Shown here piece after piece: positions 31,676-38,746 of a DNA stretch of 38,746 bases. This stretch comes from Desulfotruncus arcticus DSM 17038 (lineage in GTDB: Bacteria; Bacillota; Desulfotomaculia; Desulfotomaculales; Desulfallaceae). The position numbers and the translations under genes are program-made. Positions within the stretch are counted from its first letter, which is position 1, and every line of letters starts with the position of its first letter. Under the pieces are notes generated by a model, which was not told where the DNA came from, did not search any database, and worked only from the letters and a program-made list of their open reading frames with translations. The stretch covers positions 1 to 38,746 of the forward strand of contig NZ_FOOX01000027.1 of NCBI RefSeq assembly GCF_900113335.1, in the 5' to 3' direction.

Positions 31676-32047
31676 GTGTTTAATAATGCAATGACAAAGA
31701 TAAGGTCTGAAATTACTCAAAATCCAAATAACCCATATGTACAGGTAGTTGGTGAGTTTTTGATTAAACACCTGGAAGCCAACCCGGAAGCAGCTGAAAA
31801 GATAATTAATCAAGATAAGACAATCAGGAAAAGCCTTGATGAGATGCGGAAAGTGGCTGAGAAAAAGAAGGTGGGGAATTGCGCAGTTCTGAGTGACCAA
31901 GAGGGGTTTACCGTTGTCTTGAAATACTTCGACATCGACGAGGATGCTGCACTCCCCGTCCCGGCAGCTGCCCCAGTTGTTTCGCCGCCGGCAGCGGCAG
32001 TCCTAAGTAGCGTGGACTTCGACGTTAAATTGGACGATCTGTTATAG
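31676..32047 (+). CDS. PcfK-like protein
   Basis: 123 residues. MTKIRSEITQNPNNPYVQVV, AEKIINQDKTIRKSLDEM and KKKVGNCAVLSDQEGF followed by VLKYF are characteristic of the PcfK-like family named after enterococcal plasmid pCF10. It is small and soluble and always seen near pcfJ; its biochemical role is unknown. GTG 31676 is set by AAAGGAGG at 31659-31666; TTG 31670 would lie too close. A proline/alanine-rich linker precedes the end DVKLDDLL. pcfJ follows after 12 bases. Confidence 0.87.
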   Translation: MFNNAMTKIRSEITQNPNNPYVQVVGEFLIKHLEANPEAAEKIINQDKTIRKSLDEMRKVAEKKKVGNCAVLSDQEGFTVVLKYFDIDEDAALPVPAAAPVVSPPAAAVLSSVDFDVKLDDLL

Positions 32048-32059
32048 GAGGGCGTTATT

Positions 32060-33607
32060 ATGGCAATGACCTTTGAAAAGTGCTGTTCTCATATCCCTGA
32101 AATACCGGCCCAAGAAATCGAAAGATACGCTATCGAAGAAGTATTCAAACTGTACCGCTATATCTTCACTCGGCGGGAAGGTAAAAAACAGTACGGTTAC
32201 TGCACGTACTGCCATAAAGAATTCTCGACCGCAGGCTTGTATCATAACGAAAAAACAACCTGCCCAGAGTGCGACTCCCTCTGCACCGTAAAGGCCAGTG
32301 GCAAAGGCCGCAAGAGACTGATTAACGAGGCGTATTTCACATACTATCTTAAATCAGCCATTGAACCAGAGGCGATCGCGGCCGTGGGCATATACGCTGT
32401 GCAGGACTTTTCTGGCGAATACTGGGACGTCCGGACACTCTGGGACTGTCAGTCAATGTACGTTTTTGAACCCGGTATTGGCGGGTCCGCTTTTCACCGT
32501 GCGTGGATTTTTTACAGCCAGGCCCGAACCATGAACATGGGGAGTTTCAGACCATCCAAGTCCTGCAAGTGCCGGTTTGATTACGGCCATAACTATAATA
32601 TCTACTCCACTTATTCCCGTGAAAGTATTGCAGTTGCGGTTGCAGGTACACTATACCTTTATAGCACCTGGGAAAATTACGATGTAGGCGACATGACAGA
32701 ATTCTCTGATCTTTACTCTAAATACCCTTGCGTTGAATACCTAACAAAACTGGGGTTTGGACATTTGATTGAGGACAAGCTCACCGGGGACCGTACCTAC
32801 AGCGCCATCAACTGGCGCGGCAAGACCTTACTTCGGGTGTTGGGACTTACAAAACAAGAGCTGCAAACTATTAAAAAACAAGACATTCACATGACTTTTC
32901 TTGACCTACGGCTATTACAGTTGGGTAAAAAAGATGGCTCTAAATTCACCCCTACCGAATCAGTAAAGCTAAGCCAAGACTGGGCCGTGTTGTTAGATGA
33001 TTGGATGAAACTTCGGCAATACGGGAGCATTCGGCAGGTGAACCATTATCTGACCAAACAGTCTGCTAAGAAGTATCATAATAACAAACGGTTAGCCTTT
33101 ATTGCTTGGCGTGACTATATTCATGACTGTATCACGTTGGGCCTTAACCTGACCCGGGAGCGTGTAGTTTTCCCAGGTAATTTGTACCGGGCACACCAAA
33201 ATACTATAAAACAAGTCAAAATTAAGGCTGATGAAGATCTGAATAAGAAAATAAGGGATAGAGCTAAAAGCCTGTATAAAAAATATTATTTTGAACACCA
33301 GGGATTGTTTATAAAACCGGCAGAAAGCTCTAACGATCTGATAGCCGAAGGCAAGGCACTTGACCATTGTGTTGGCACCTATGCTAGCAGATACGCTTCC
33401 GGGGAAATAGTGCTCCTCTTCATCCGGAAGATGTCAGAACCAGATAAATCGTTCTTCACGATGGAGATTAAGAACGGGGTAGTGGTGCAGGTCAGGGGCT
33501 TTGAAAACTGTGACCCAAATGAGCAGGTGTGGGAATTTGTTGAAGTGTTTAGAGCCGAAAAACTTAGAAGAAAAAAGCGTGAGTCAAAGGTAAGAATTTC
33601 GGCTTAA
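32060..33607 (+). CDS. PcfJ-like protein
   Basis: 515 residues. An N-terminal zinc-ribbon pair (CTYCHKEF, then CPECDSLC) is followed by a long middle region. The C-terminal PcfJ domain contains EGKALDHCVGTYASRYASGE, FFTMEIKNGVVVQVRG and the Cys of FENCD. PcfJ occurs in conjugative plasmids, ICEs and phages of Firmicutes; the function is unknown, with nucleic-acid binding suggested only by the zinc ribbon. ATG 32060 has AGGAGGG upstream. It is intact and overlapped by no other gene. Confidence 0.9.
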   Translation: MAMTFEKCCSHIPEIPAQEIERYAIEEVFKLYRYIFTRREGKKQYGYCTYCHKEFSTAGLYHNEKTTCPECDSLCTVKASGKGRKRLINEAYFTYYLKSAIEPEAIAAVGIYAVQDFSGEYWDVRTLWDCQSMYVFEPGIGGSAFHRAWIFYSQARTMNMGSFRPSKSCKCRFDYGHNYNIYSTYSRESIAVAVAGTLYLYSTWENYDVGDMTEFSDLYSKYPCVEYLTKLGFGHLIEDKLTGDRTYSAINWRGKTLLRVLGLTKQELQTIKKQDIHMTFLDLRLLQLGKKDGSKFTPTESVKLSQDWAVLLDDWMKLRQYGSIRQVNHYLTKQSAKKYHNNKRLAFIAWRDYIHDCITLGLNLTRERVVFPGNLYRAHQNTIKQVKIKADEDLNKKIRDRAKSLYKKYYFEHQGLFIKPAESSNDLIAEGKALDHCVGTYASRYASGEIVLLFIRKMSEPDKSFFTMEIKNGVVVQVRGFENCDPNEQVWEFVEVFRAEKLRRKKRESKVRISA

Positions 33608-33632
33608 TCCGGTGAAGGGAGGCAGTTTGATT

Positions 33633-34556
33633 ATGGAGCAAAACGTTTTGATTAGTTCAGATATCGATACGTTAACTACCGAAATACTAATCCTCAAGCA
33701 GCAGACAGCCCAACACATCATTGAGATTGGAAAAAGGCTGATTGCGGTCAAAGAAAAGCTCCCTCATGGTGAATGGGGCAAATGGTTGGAAGAGAAAGTT
33801 GATTTTAGCTACAGGCAGGCAGCGCGGTTTATGCAGGTTGCAAATGAATTTTCAAATGTGCCAACGTTGGCAGGTTTGTCTGCTTCAAAGGTTTATGCTC
33901 TTCTAGATCTGCCCCGGGAAGATAGAGAGGAGTTTATTCAATCCAATCCGGTTGATGAAATGACCACCAGGGAACTACAGCAGACCGTTAAGGAGAAAAA
34001 CGAAGCACTTAAAAAATTGAAAGCTACTGAGCAAGAGCTGCAACGGGAGAAAGACCACTCCAAAACATTATCAGAGAGTTATAACAGGCTCGAAGGTGTT
34101 AATAAAAAGCATTATGAAAAATCAGAGCAACTCAGAAAAGAGCTTGAAGACCTTAAAACCCAGCTTGCTGAGGCCCAAGCATCAGGCAACAGTGACCTGG
34201 TTGAGCAGCTGCAGGGTAAGCTTGAAAAAACTGACAACGATCTTGCCAATTCCAACAAAAGAATCGAAGAGCTTGAACGCCAGCTTAAAGAAAAACCCAT
34301 CGAAACCACTGCTGTTGAAGTCATTGAAAAGGTCCCGGATGAAGTTCAAAGAGAACTAGATGAGCTGAGGGAAAAAGCCAAGCAAAATAACAATACCGCA
34401 GTCCTTAAATATTCCGTTTATTTCGATTCGCTGGTGAAAGGTTTTCAGAATTTGCTCAGTGCTCTTACGGATATCAAGGAAAGTGACCCGGAAGCACATG
34501 GAAGATATAAAAAAGCCACATTAGGACTGATTGAAAAAATGACCGAGCGGATATAA
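33633..34556 (+). CDS. DUF3102 protein with long coiled coil
   Basis: 307 residues. The N-terminal DUF3102 region (about 10-115) has EIGKRLIAVKEKLPHGEWGKWL and VDFSYRQAARFMQVA. Such domains occur in element-borne proteins possibly related to ParB-like or replication-associated factors. Residues about 118-255 form a heptad-rich coiled coil, and the last 50 are helical. ATG 33633 follows AGGGAGGCAG; the frame open from 33612 lacks a ribosome-binding site. The function is unknown. Confidence 0.8.
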   Translation: MEQNVLISSDIDTLTTEILILKQQTAQHIIEIGKRLIAVKEKLPHGEWGKWLEEKVDFSYRQAARFMQVANEFSNVPTLAGLSASKVYALLDLPREDREEFIQSNPVDEMTTRELQQTVKEKNEALKKLKATEQELQREKDHSKTLSESYNRLEGVNKKHYEKSEQLRKELEDLKTQLAEAQASGNSDLVEQLQGKLEKTDNDLANSNKRIEELERQLKEKPIETTAVEVIEKVPDEVQRELDELREKAKQNNNTAVLKYSVYFDSLVKGFQNLLSALTDIKESDPEAHGRYKKATLGLIEKMTERI

Positions 34557-34631
34557 AGTAGTTTGCCCAGGGGGCCATGACCACGGAGGAAGTTAATAAT
34601 CAGAATCGACAGAGAAAAAAGAAGGGATATT

Positions 34632-34811
34632 ATGATCTTTAATCATGATTATACTTTTAAAGAGCTATTTATAAAGGTTAAAGAGCTACTTTATGTGTAT
34701 CTTCTAGGAGCGATGATATTTCTAATAATAAATAGCTGTATTAAAATATACATCATTTTATCGTTAAAGATAACTAATAACATTTCAAAATTAGTATTTA
34801 TTATTAATTAG
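34632..34811 (+). CDS. Possible small membrane protein
   Basis: 59 residues from ATG 34632 behind GAAGGGAT. One or two hydrophobic helices (YVYLLGAMIFLIIN; IYIILSLKI). Its last 21 bases overlap the convergent membrane gene. AT-rich composition makes a chance frame possible. The gap 34557-34631 shows nothing else. Confidence 0.35.
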   Translation: MIFNHDYTFKELFIKVKELLYVYLLGAMIFLIINSCIKIYIILSLKITNNISKLVFIIN

Positions 34812-35393
34812 TAATGATGCGGCAAAAAATATTTCTTCAATAATAATAAATAATGCTGCAAATAAATAAAACTGAAAGCTGTTTTTCTTTTTTGTTTCTA
34901 GCAATAACAAGGTTCTTTTGGCTATATAGGAAGTGGCCATTTTCATAAGTAATATAAATAATATTATTACGGGTATCCACAAATAATAATCAATATACGT
35001 GCTAACTAAATTTAATATCCAAAGGAGTGTATCTTTTAATTGGCCATAAATGGGCACCCGGAAAAAGGTTAGAATTTGAATTATTATGATGGGTATAAAT
35101 GGAACCACTGATGATACAACTAAAACAATGCAAATATTTTTATAAGACAACCACTTATTAACCAATATAAGCAATGGTCTGTTTAGTAATTTTTTTATAG
35201 CCTTTTCGATTAAATTAAAAAAATTATCAATACTGGGAATGTATTTGGGCAATACCTTGAGCATTATTATTATCCATGTAAATCTTACGAAAGCTGTTGC
35301 ATAAGCATTAAAATTTTGCGATATATATTGATAAAAATATATAAAAAATATGTTAAGTAAGAGGACAAAAAAGTAGTTTTTCAAAAGGGTCAT
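34791..35393 (-). CDS. Multi-pass membrane protein of unknown function
   Basis: 200 residues, with about five hydrophobic segments: residues 5-25, 33-50, 84-108, 130-155 and 170-195. It lacks a recognisable family motif. The codon composition is much more AT-rich than that of neighbouring genes. AAGGAG precedes ATG 35393. The basic loop KKLLNRP and the charged KRTLLLLETKKKN are cytosolic-type segments. It points opposite to the other genes here and could be a late addition. Confidence 0.65.
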   Translation of the reverse strand: MTLLKNYFFVLLLNIFFIYFYQYISQNFNAYATAFVRFTWIIIMLKVLPKYIPSIDNFFNLIEKAIKKLLNRPLLILVNKWLSYKNICIVLVVSSVVPFIPIIIIQILTFFRVPIYGQLKDTLLWILNLVSTYIDYYLWIPVIILFILLMKMATSYIAKRTLLLLETKKKNSFQFYLFAALFIIIEEIFFAASLLINNKY

Positions 35394-35535
35394 TTTATTG
35401 CTCCTTACATAGCAAAGTAAATACAGAGTGGTAAAATCAAGCTAATGATATCCCCTTATTTCTAAAATTTTATCATGCGCTTGCCAATATTAAATGTCGA
35501 ATAATGTCGTTGTATAAAAAAAACAAATAAGAGGT

Positions 35536-35617
35536 CTTATACGAAAAAAATAGCTGAAAAAGTTCGAATAGGGCATTAAAATCCCCCACTTAACGGGGGT
35601 TTTTTATTTCGTATAAG
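35536..35617. repeat. 11-bp inverted repeat enclosing an intrinsic terminator
   Basis: CTTATACGAAA (35536-35546) and TTTCGTATAAG (35607-35617) are perfect complements. Inside, AAAATCCCCC (35578-35587) and GGGGGTTTTTT form a terminator. ATTTCGTATAA resembles one half of Xer-type dif sites. The block lies 26 bases before a tyrosine recombinase gene, so the arms may be recombinase-binding sites. The rest of 35394-35620 holds no gene. Confidence 0.6.
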
Positions 35618-35642
35618 GAAATTGCATTCAGGAGGAGGTTTT

Positions 35643-36357
35643 ATGGAGATATTAGACAGCTTCAAAATACACTTAAAAGGCCGGGGTTTGTCCGAGCGAA
35701 CAGTTACTTCTTATGTAACCACAATGTACCGGTTTGCTAAGTGGGTAGAGCAGGCTTATGGCAGCGAGTTTGATGCAGTTGCAATAACTTCCCTGGATGT
35801 GGCTGATTACCGACGTCATTTGATCGAGATGAGGAAAAAGCCCGCTACTATTAATCATGCGCTTGATGTTTTAAATAGCTTTTTTACTTGGGCCAGCGCT
35901 GAAGGAATAGTACAAACTAACCCTGTAGTTGGTATTAAGAGGGTGCAGCAGCAGAAAAATGCACCCCGGTGGCTTGACAGGAGGGAACTGGGATCTTTAA
36001 TCAGGGCGGTGCAAAAATATGGGAAGAAAAGAGATACAGTACTGGTTATGGTTCTTCAACATACTGGATTGAGAATTTCTGAAGTAGTATCACTTAAGCT
36101 TGAAGATATCGTAATTAGGGAACGTTCTGGATTCGTCCGAGTCCAGCGGGGCAAAGGCGATAAGTACCGTTAGGTGCCACTAAATATAACTGTGCGCCGG
36201 GTACTAGAGGGATACAAAAATGAAATAAAAGGAGAATGGTTATTTCCCGGGCGTCGGGGCAGACACATCACAACCAGAACAGCAGAGATCGCTCTGGCCA
36301 GGTGTGGCAACCAGGCGGGGGTAGAAGTAACCCCACATATGTTGCGGCATTATGTGG
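35643..36357 (+). pseudogene. Tyrosine recombinase (XerC/D-like), nonsense-mutated and truncated
   Basis: From ATG 35643 (GAGGAGG upstream) the frame gives an N-terminal SAM-like core-binding domain (residues 4-90) and the catalytic start with Arg in HTGLRISEVVSL. It hits TAG at 36171-36173 within the expected KYREVPLN, here KYR-stop-VPLN. It resumes in the same frame to TPHMLRH. After LRH (36350) the homology ends; the later His and the catalytic Tyr are missing because another element starts there. It was once an integrase of about 280-300 residues. Confidence 0.88.
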
Positions 36358-36365
36358 AGTCAAGT

Positions 36366-36432
36366 ATTATGGGGAGTGTAATGATTTTTCTTAGTATTTA
36401 TGGGTATATTATCTTAAATCACTCCCCATAAT
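36366..36432. repeat. 13-bp inverted repeat at the edge of the tyrosine recombinase module
   Basis: ATTATGGGGAGTG (36366-36378) and CACTCCCCATAAT (36420-36432) are perfect complements 41 bases apart. They lie right where the integrase reading frame is broken, as expected for an element end. No gene lies between them. Confidence 0.7.
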
Positions 36433-36448
36433 CTCCATAATTCGAAAA

Positions 36449-37474
36449 TTACTCACACAAGGAATTCAACCAGTTCATTAAATCTCCATCTTCTTCCCAT
36501 TTGGGAACAATATCCGGTACCAAATCAATATATGCATCTTCAATTGCTTTTCTCTTCATTTCACTATCTGCCCTCGCGTATACTTCAGTTGTAGAACAGT
36601 CAACATGACCTAGAAAATCACGTATATAAATAATATTGACTCCGGACTGAAGCAGATGCATTGCTTTCGCATGGCGAAGCACATGGGGTGTCACAGGGAA
36701 ATCTACGGTAAATAAAGGGTTACTCTTTGCCATATCTACGTATTTTTTTAAAATATAGGAAATTCCCCATCGAGACAGTTGCTGTTTCTTCTGGTTTGCA
36801 AAAAGGTAATTGTCTGTCCTTGCAATTCCGGGGTGATATTTCTTTATTTCCAGATACCTTGCTAGCAATTCTGATGTCTTACTCATAATTGGAACCCGGC
36901 GTACTTTGCTGCCTTTTCCATGAAGTGTTATGACAGATGGTGACGATAAACGAACGTCTTTTACTTTAATATCAGTAAGTTCCTGTACCCTTGCACCAGT
37001 ATCATATAATATGGATAATAGTGCCATGTCCCGGAAGCCTTCATAGGTAGAAGTATCCGGTTGCTCTAACAGGATCTGCATCTCCGGACCGGTCAGATAA
37101 GGAACCATCGGTTTCGGATGCTTCTTACTCGGGATGGAAAGAATCTTATGGAGTTCATACAGGCTCTCCGGTGATTCCTTCTGTACATACCGGAAAAATG
37201 AATGCAGTACAGCCAGTCTCTGGTTGCGCGTCGAAATGCTGCATCCTCTTTTTGCCTCAAGCCAGTCGAGATAACCGATAATCAATTCTTTTGTAATGTC
37301 AGACATCCGGATTCTTTCAGGCCTCATTACTTTCTCTTCTTCGCAGAATATCAAAAACAGCTTTAAAGTATCCCTGTATGATGCTATGGTATAAGTACTG
37401 GCATTCTTCTGGCCGGGGAGGTATTTTGATAGAAAGTATGACAGATGTTTTGGAAAATCAGCCTCTTTCATCAT
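36449..37474 (-). CDS. Tyrosine recombinase/integrase
   Basis: 341 residues, complete. The N-terminal core-binding domain spans residues 6-115 and the catalytic domain about 135-320. Active-site residues are visible: Arg in DTGARVQELTD, HVLRH, then FLGHVDCSTTEVYA with the nucleophilic Tyr. The start is placed at ATG 37474 behind GGAAGGGGG; ATG 37498 is the far limit. Its start overlaps the end of the upstream recombinase frame, as in tandem recombinase modules (Tn554-like TnpA/TnpB or recombinase-in-trio elements). Confidence 0.9.
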   Translation of the reverse strand: MMKEADFPKHLSYFLSKYLPGQKNASTYTIASYRDTLKLFLIFCEEEKVMRPERIRMSDITKELIIGYLDWLEAKRGCSISTRNQRLAVLHSFFRYVQKESPESLYELHKILSIPSKKHPKPMVPYLTGPEMQILLEQPDTSTYEGFRDMALLSILYDTGARVQELTDIKVKDVRLSSPSVITLHGKGSKVRRVPIMSKTSELLARYLEIKKYHPGIARTDNYLFANQKKQQLSRWGISYILKKYVDMAKSNPLFTVDFPVTPHVLRHAKAMHLLQSGVNIIYIRDFLGHVDCSTTEVYARADSEMKRKAIEDAYIDLVPDIVPKWEEDGDLMNWLNSLCE

Positions 37475-38274
37475 CCATGCCCCCTTCCGGTATGACATAA
37501 CCGAAATCGTCTTCGGTACGGCTGATGATATCAGGATACAAATCAGCCGTCAACCGCAGGTAATACTGGGTACCTCTGAAATCAGAATGTCCCATGTAGG
37601 CAGCAAGATAGGGTAGTATGTTAGTCAACTCCTCTCCCGCCAGAACCCAGCGTTTGAGGCATTTTACAGCAAAATTGTGGCGAAGGTCGTGTACCCTCGG
37701 ACCTGCATCCGTATGGGATATTCCGGCACGATGGAGATACCCCCTGAAACGGCGGTATATAGTTGCTCAGATCAATCCTTGACCCATTTATTGAGGGAAA
37801 CAGGTAATCCGTATCTTTCGAAAACTTGTGGATTTTTTCCGCCAGTTCCATTATTTGGTGGCTCAGGCTGAGTGAGAGCGGAACCAACCGGTCCTTATTG
37901 TTCTTTGCATGGTATACGGTCAGTATGCCTTCCGCCGGATTGAAATCTTTCACTAAAAGGTTCAGTGCTTCAGAGACCCGCATTCCAGTTCCATAAAGCA
38001 GGCGGAAGAATATTGGATCAATAAGGTTCCTGTTGGTATAAAATGAATCCTCCCATAAATCAATTGCTTTAAATATCCGTGCCATTTCAGCCTCTGTAAA
38101 AATATATGGTACATGAGAACAACGTTTTTTCGGTGCCGACCTGATTTCCGGCACATAGATTTCCCTGTATCCATTTCTGATAAGAAACAGCGCAAAACCA
38201 CGTAATAACCGTTCTTTTATGTAATGGGTGGAAGGTCTCTCAGGAACCGTATAAATAAAACCTATTTAGCCCCT
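37458..38274 (-). pseudogene. Second tyrosine recombinase, frameshifted and 5'-truncated
   Basis: The frame up to about 37762 reads a catalytic domain with Arg in YGTGMRVSEALNLL and VPLSLSLSHQI. After a one-base insertion near 37757-37762 the homologous frame continues RRFRGYLHRAGIS, VHDLRHNFAVKCL and YMGHSDFRGTQYYLRL to TGA 37458. All catalytic residues exist across the two frames. Upstream the frame is open (LLRGFALFLIRNGYREIYVPE) to a stop near 38270, where an IS begins, so the N-terminus is lost. In its own frame the first part runs on to 37621 as a false end. Confidence 0.85.
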
Positions 38275-38339
38275 TTATGAGAATTGAGTCTTGTCCCCTG
38301 ATGGTATAAACTAAAATTAACGGGAAGGGGATAAGCAGC

Positions 38340-38666
38340 ATGAAAGGAAAAAGATACCCAAAAGAATATAAGGACCAATTAATCAAGGAAGCATTAGAAA
38401 TCGGCAACGTTGTACAAGTAGCTAAACGCAATGAAATTAACGTTAAAACACTATACCGCTGGATCAGCGAGTCTAACCATAAAGCATGGCAGAATACCAA
38501 AAGTGATGCTAAGAAAATGGGCGTTTACGTGCCATCGCATCAGGAATTTAAACAGTTAGAGAAAGAAAACGATAAACTTAAAAAAATCCTTGGTGAAAAA
38601 GACCTTGAAATAGCTGTACTGAGGGATCTGATAAAAAAGCAAAACCCCGGCTTTCAGACAGAATAG
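38340..38666 (+). CDS. IS3-family transposase OrfA
   Basis: 108 residues. An N-terminal HTH (YPKEYKDQLIKEALEIGNVV, NVKTLYRWISES) binds the IS ends. A leucine-zipper-like coiled coil (FKQLEKENDKLKKILGEKDL) supports dimerisation. GGGAAGGGG lies about 12 bases before ATG 38340. orfA overlaps orfB through a -1 slippery site, the usual way the OrfAB transposase is made. The protein is complete. Confidence 0.9.
   Translation: MKGKRYPKEYKDQLIKEALEIGNVVQVAKRNEINVKTLYRWISESNHKAWQNTKSDAKKMGVYVPSHQEFKQLEKENDKLKKILGEKDLEIAVLRDLIKKQNPGFQTE
38633..38639 (+). other. Programmed -1 frameshift heptamer A AAA AAG
   Basis: In the orfA frame the codons are ATA AAA AAG, a canonical -1 slippery site. After slippage the frame reads AKPRLSDRIAIADKWI, the start of OrfB. 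Confidence 0.8.
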
Positions 38667-38746
38667 CAATAGCCGACAAATGGATTGACCGGGGTTACCC
38701 AGCAGCAGTTGTGCTTAGAATTGTCGGTGTACTTGAAGCTACCTAT
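38633..38746 (+). CDS. IS3-family transposase OrfB, N-terminal part
   Basis: The -1 frame is open from the slippery site to the end of the window and reads KPRLSDRIAIADKWIDRGYP, then AAVVLRIVGVLEATY, the usual beginning of IS3-type OrfB. The DDE catalytic domain would follow outside. It is expressed mainly as an OrfAB fusion by frameshifting. Confidence 0.8.

Larger units (their letters stand above)
22500..38746. mobile_element. Integrative element inserted in pilB (left part, right end not seen)
   Basis: It begins at the broken pilB Walker A codons, where a large serine recombinase gene lies. Contents are lower in GC and mostly hypothetical: ImmA-like protease, toxin-antitoxin, divergent HTH switch, Spo0E-like protein, PcfK/PcfJ, DUF3102, recombinases and an IS. 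No pilB C-terminal half is found up to 38746. No relaxase, coupling ATPase, terminase or capsid gene is visible, so ICE, mobilisable island and phage satellite all remain possible. The part beyond about 35,600 could be a separate, older insertion. Confidence 0.8.
38275..38746 (+). mobile_element. IS3-family insertion sequence (left part)
   Basis: It starts close to 38275-38280, where the recombinase frame ends, and carries orfA, a frameshift site and the beginning of orfB. The right end lies outside the window. The exact terminal inverted repeat cannot be set from one end. Confidence 0.75.

Noticed and set aside
36171..36173. TAG in the integrase gene as a pyrrolysine codon
   Set aside because: It replaces an expected Glu in a loop, the gene is also truncated downstream, and no pyl genes are visible. 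A nonsense mutation is simpler.
22500..38746. Complete prophage
   Set aside because: No capsid, portal, terminase, tail or lysis gene is visible; only switch, integrase and accessory genes are present.

Overview
The window looks like the chromosome of a Gram-positive, spore-forming, probably anaerobic member of the Firmicutes (Bacillota), most likely a Desulfotomaculum/Pelotomaculum-like Peptococcaceae relative. This lineage is an inference. The pointers are a T-box leader on alaS, the alaS-ireB-ruvX order, frequent TTG and GTG starts with strong Shine-Dalgarno sites, kamA-ablB, many ferredoxin-type proteins and a Spo0E-like gene. No rRNA, tRNA or CRISPR array was recognised.

Positions 1 to about 22,500 are conserved chromosome, nearly all on the + strand. 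In order: the end of an AI-2E-family permease; T-box and alaS; ireB; an aldo/keto reductase with a ferredoxin tail; ruvX; a DUF1292 protein; a VanW/G5 envelope protein; mltG; a U32 peptidase; a class B penicillin-binding protein; kamA and ablB (synthesis of the osmolyte N-epsilon-acetyl-beta-lysine); a regulator with three HTH domains; a small ferredoxin and an FmdB-type zinc ribbon; a minus-strand glutaredoxin whose first active-site Cys codon is UGA (probable selenocysteine); mobA; yqeG; the shikimate genes aroE-aroC-aroK-aroB; and the front half of a PilB/GspE ATPase. Several intergenic repeat families lie between these genes.

From about 22,500 to the end the DNA is accessory. pilB is cut inside its Walker A codons by an element whose large serine recombinase gene lies at the junction. 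The element carries an ImmA-like peptidase, a PIN/UPF0175 toxin-antitoxin pair, a divergent repressor/HTH switch with shared operator motifs, and a candidate structured non-coding RNA of about 480 nt. A string of small genes follows, separated by intrinsic terminators and including a Spo0E-like phosphatase regulator. Next come a PcfK-PcfJ pair, a DUF3102 coiled-coil protein and membrane proteins. No relaxase, capsid or terminase gene is visible, so it is called an integrative element of unknown transfer mode. Its right end and the rest of pilB are not in the window.

From about 35,600 the island is a stack of insertions: a decayed tyrosine recombinase gene (in-frame TAG, truncated after its LRH box); then a module with two minus-strand tyrosine recombinases, one intact and one frameshifted; then an IS3-family element with an A AAA AAG frameshift site, which truncates the outer recombinase and runs off the window.
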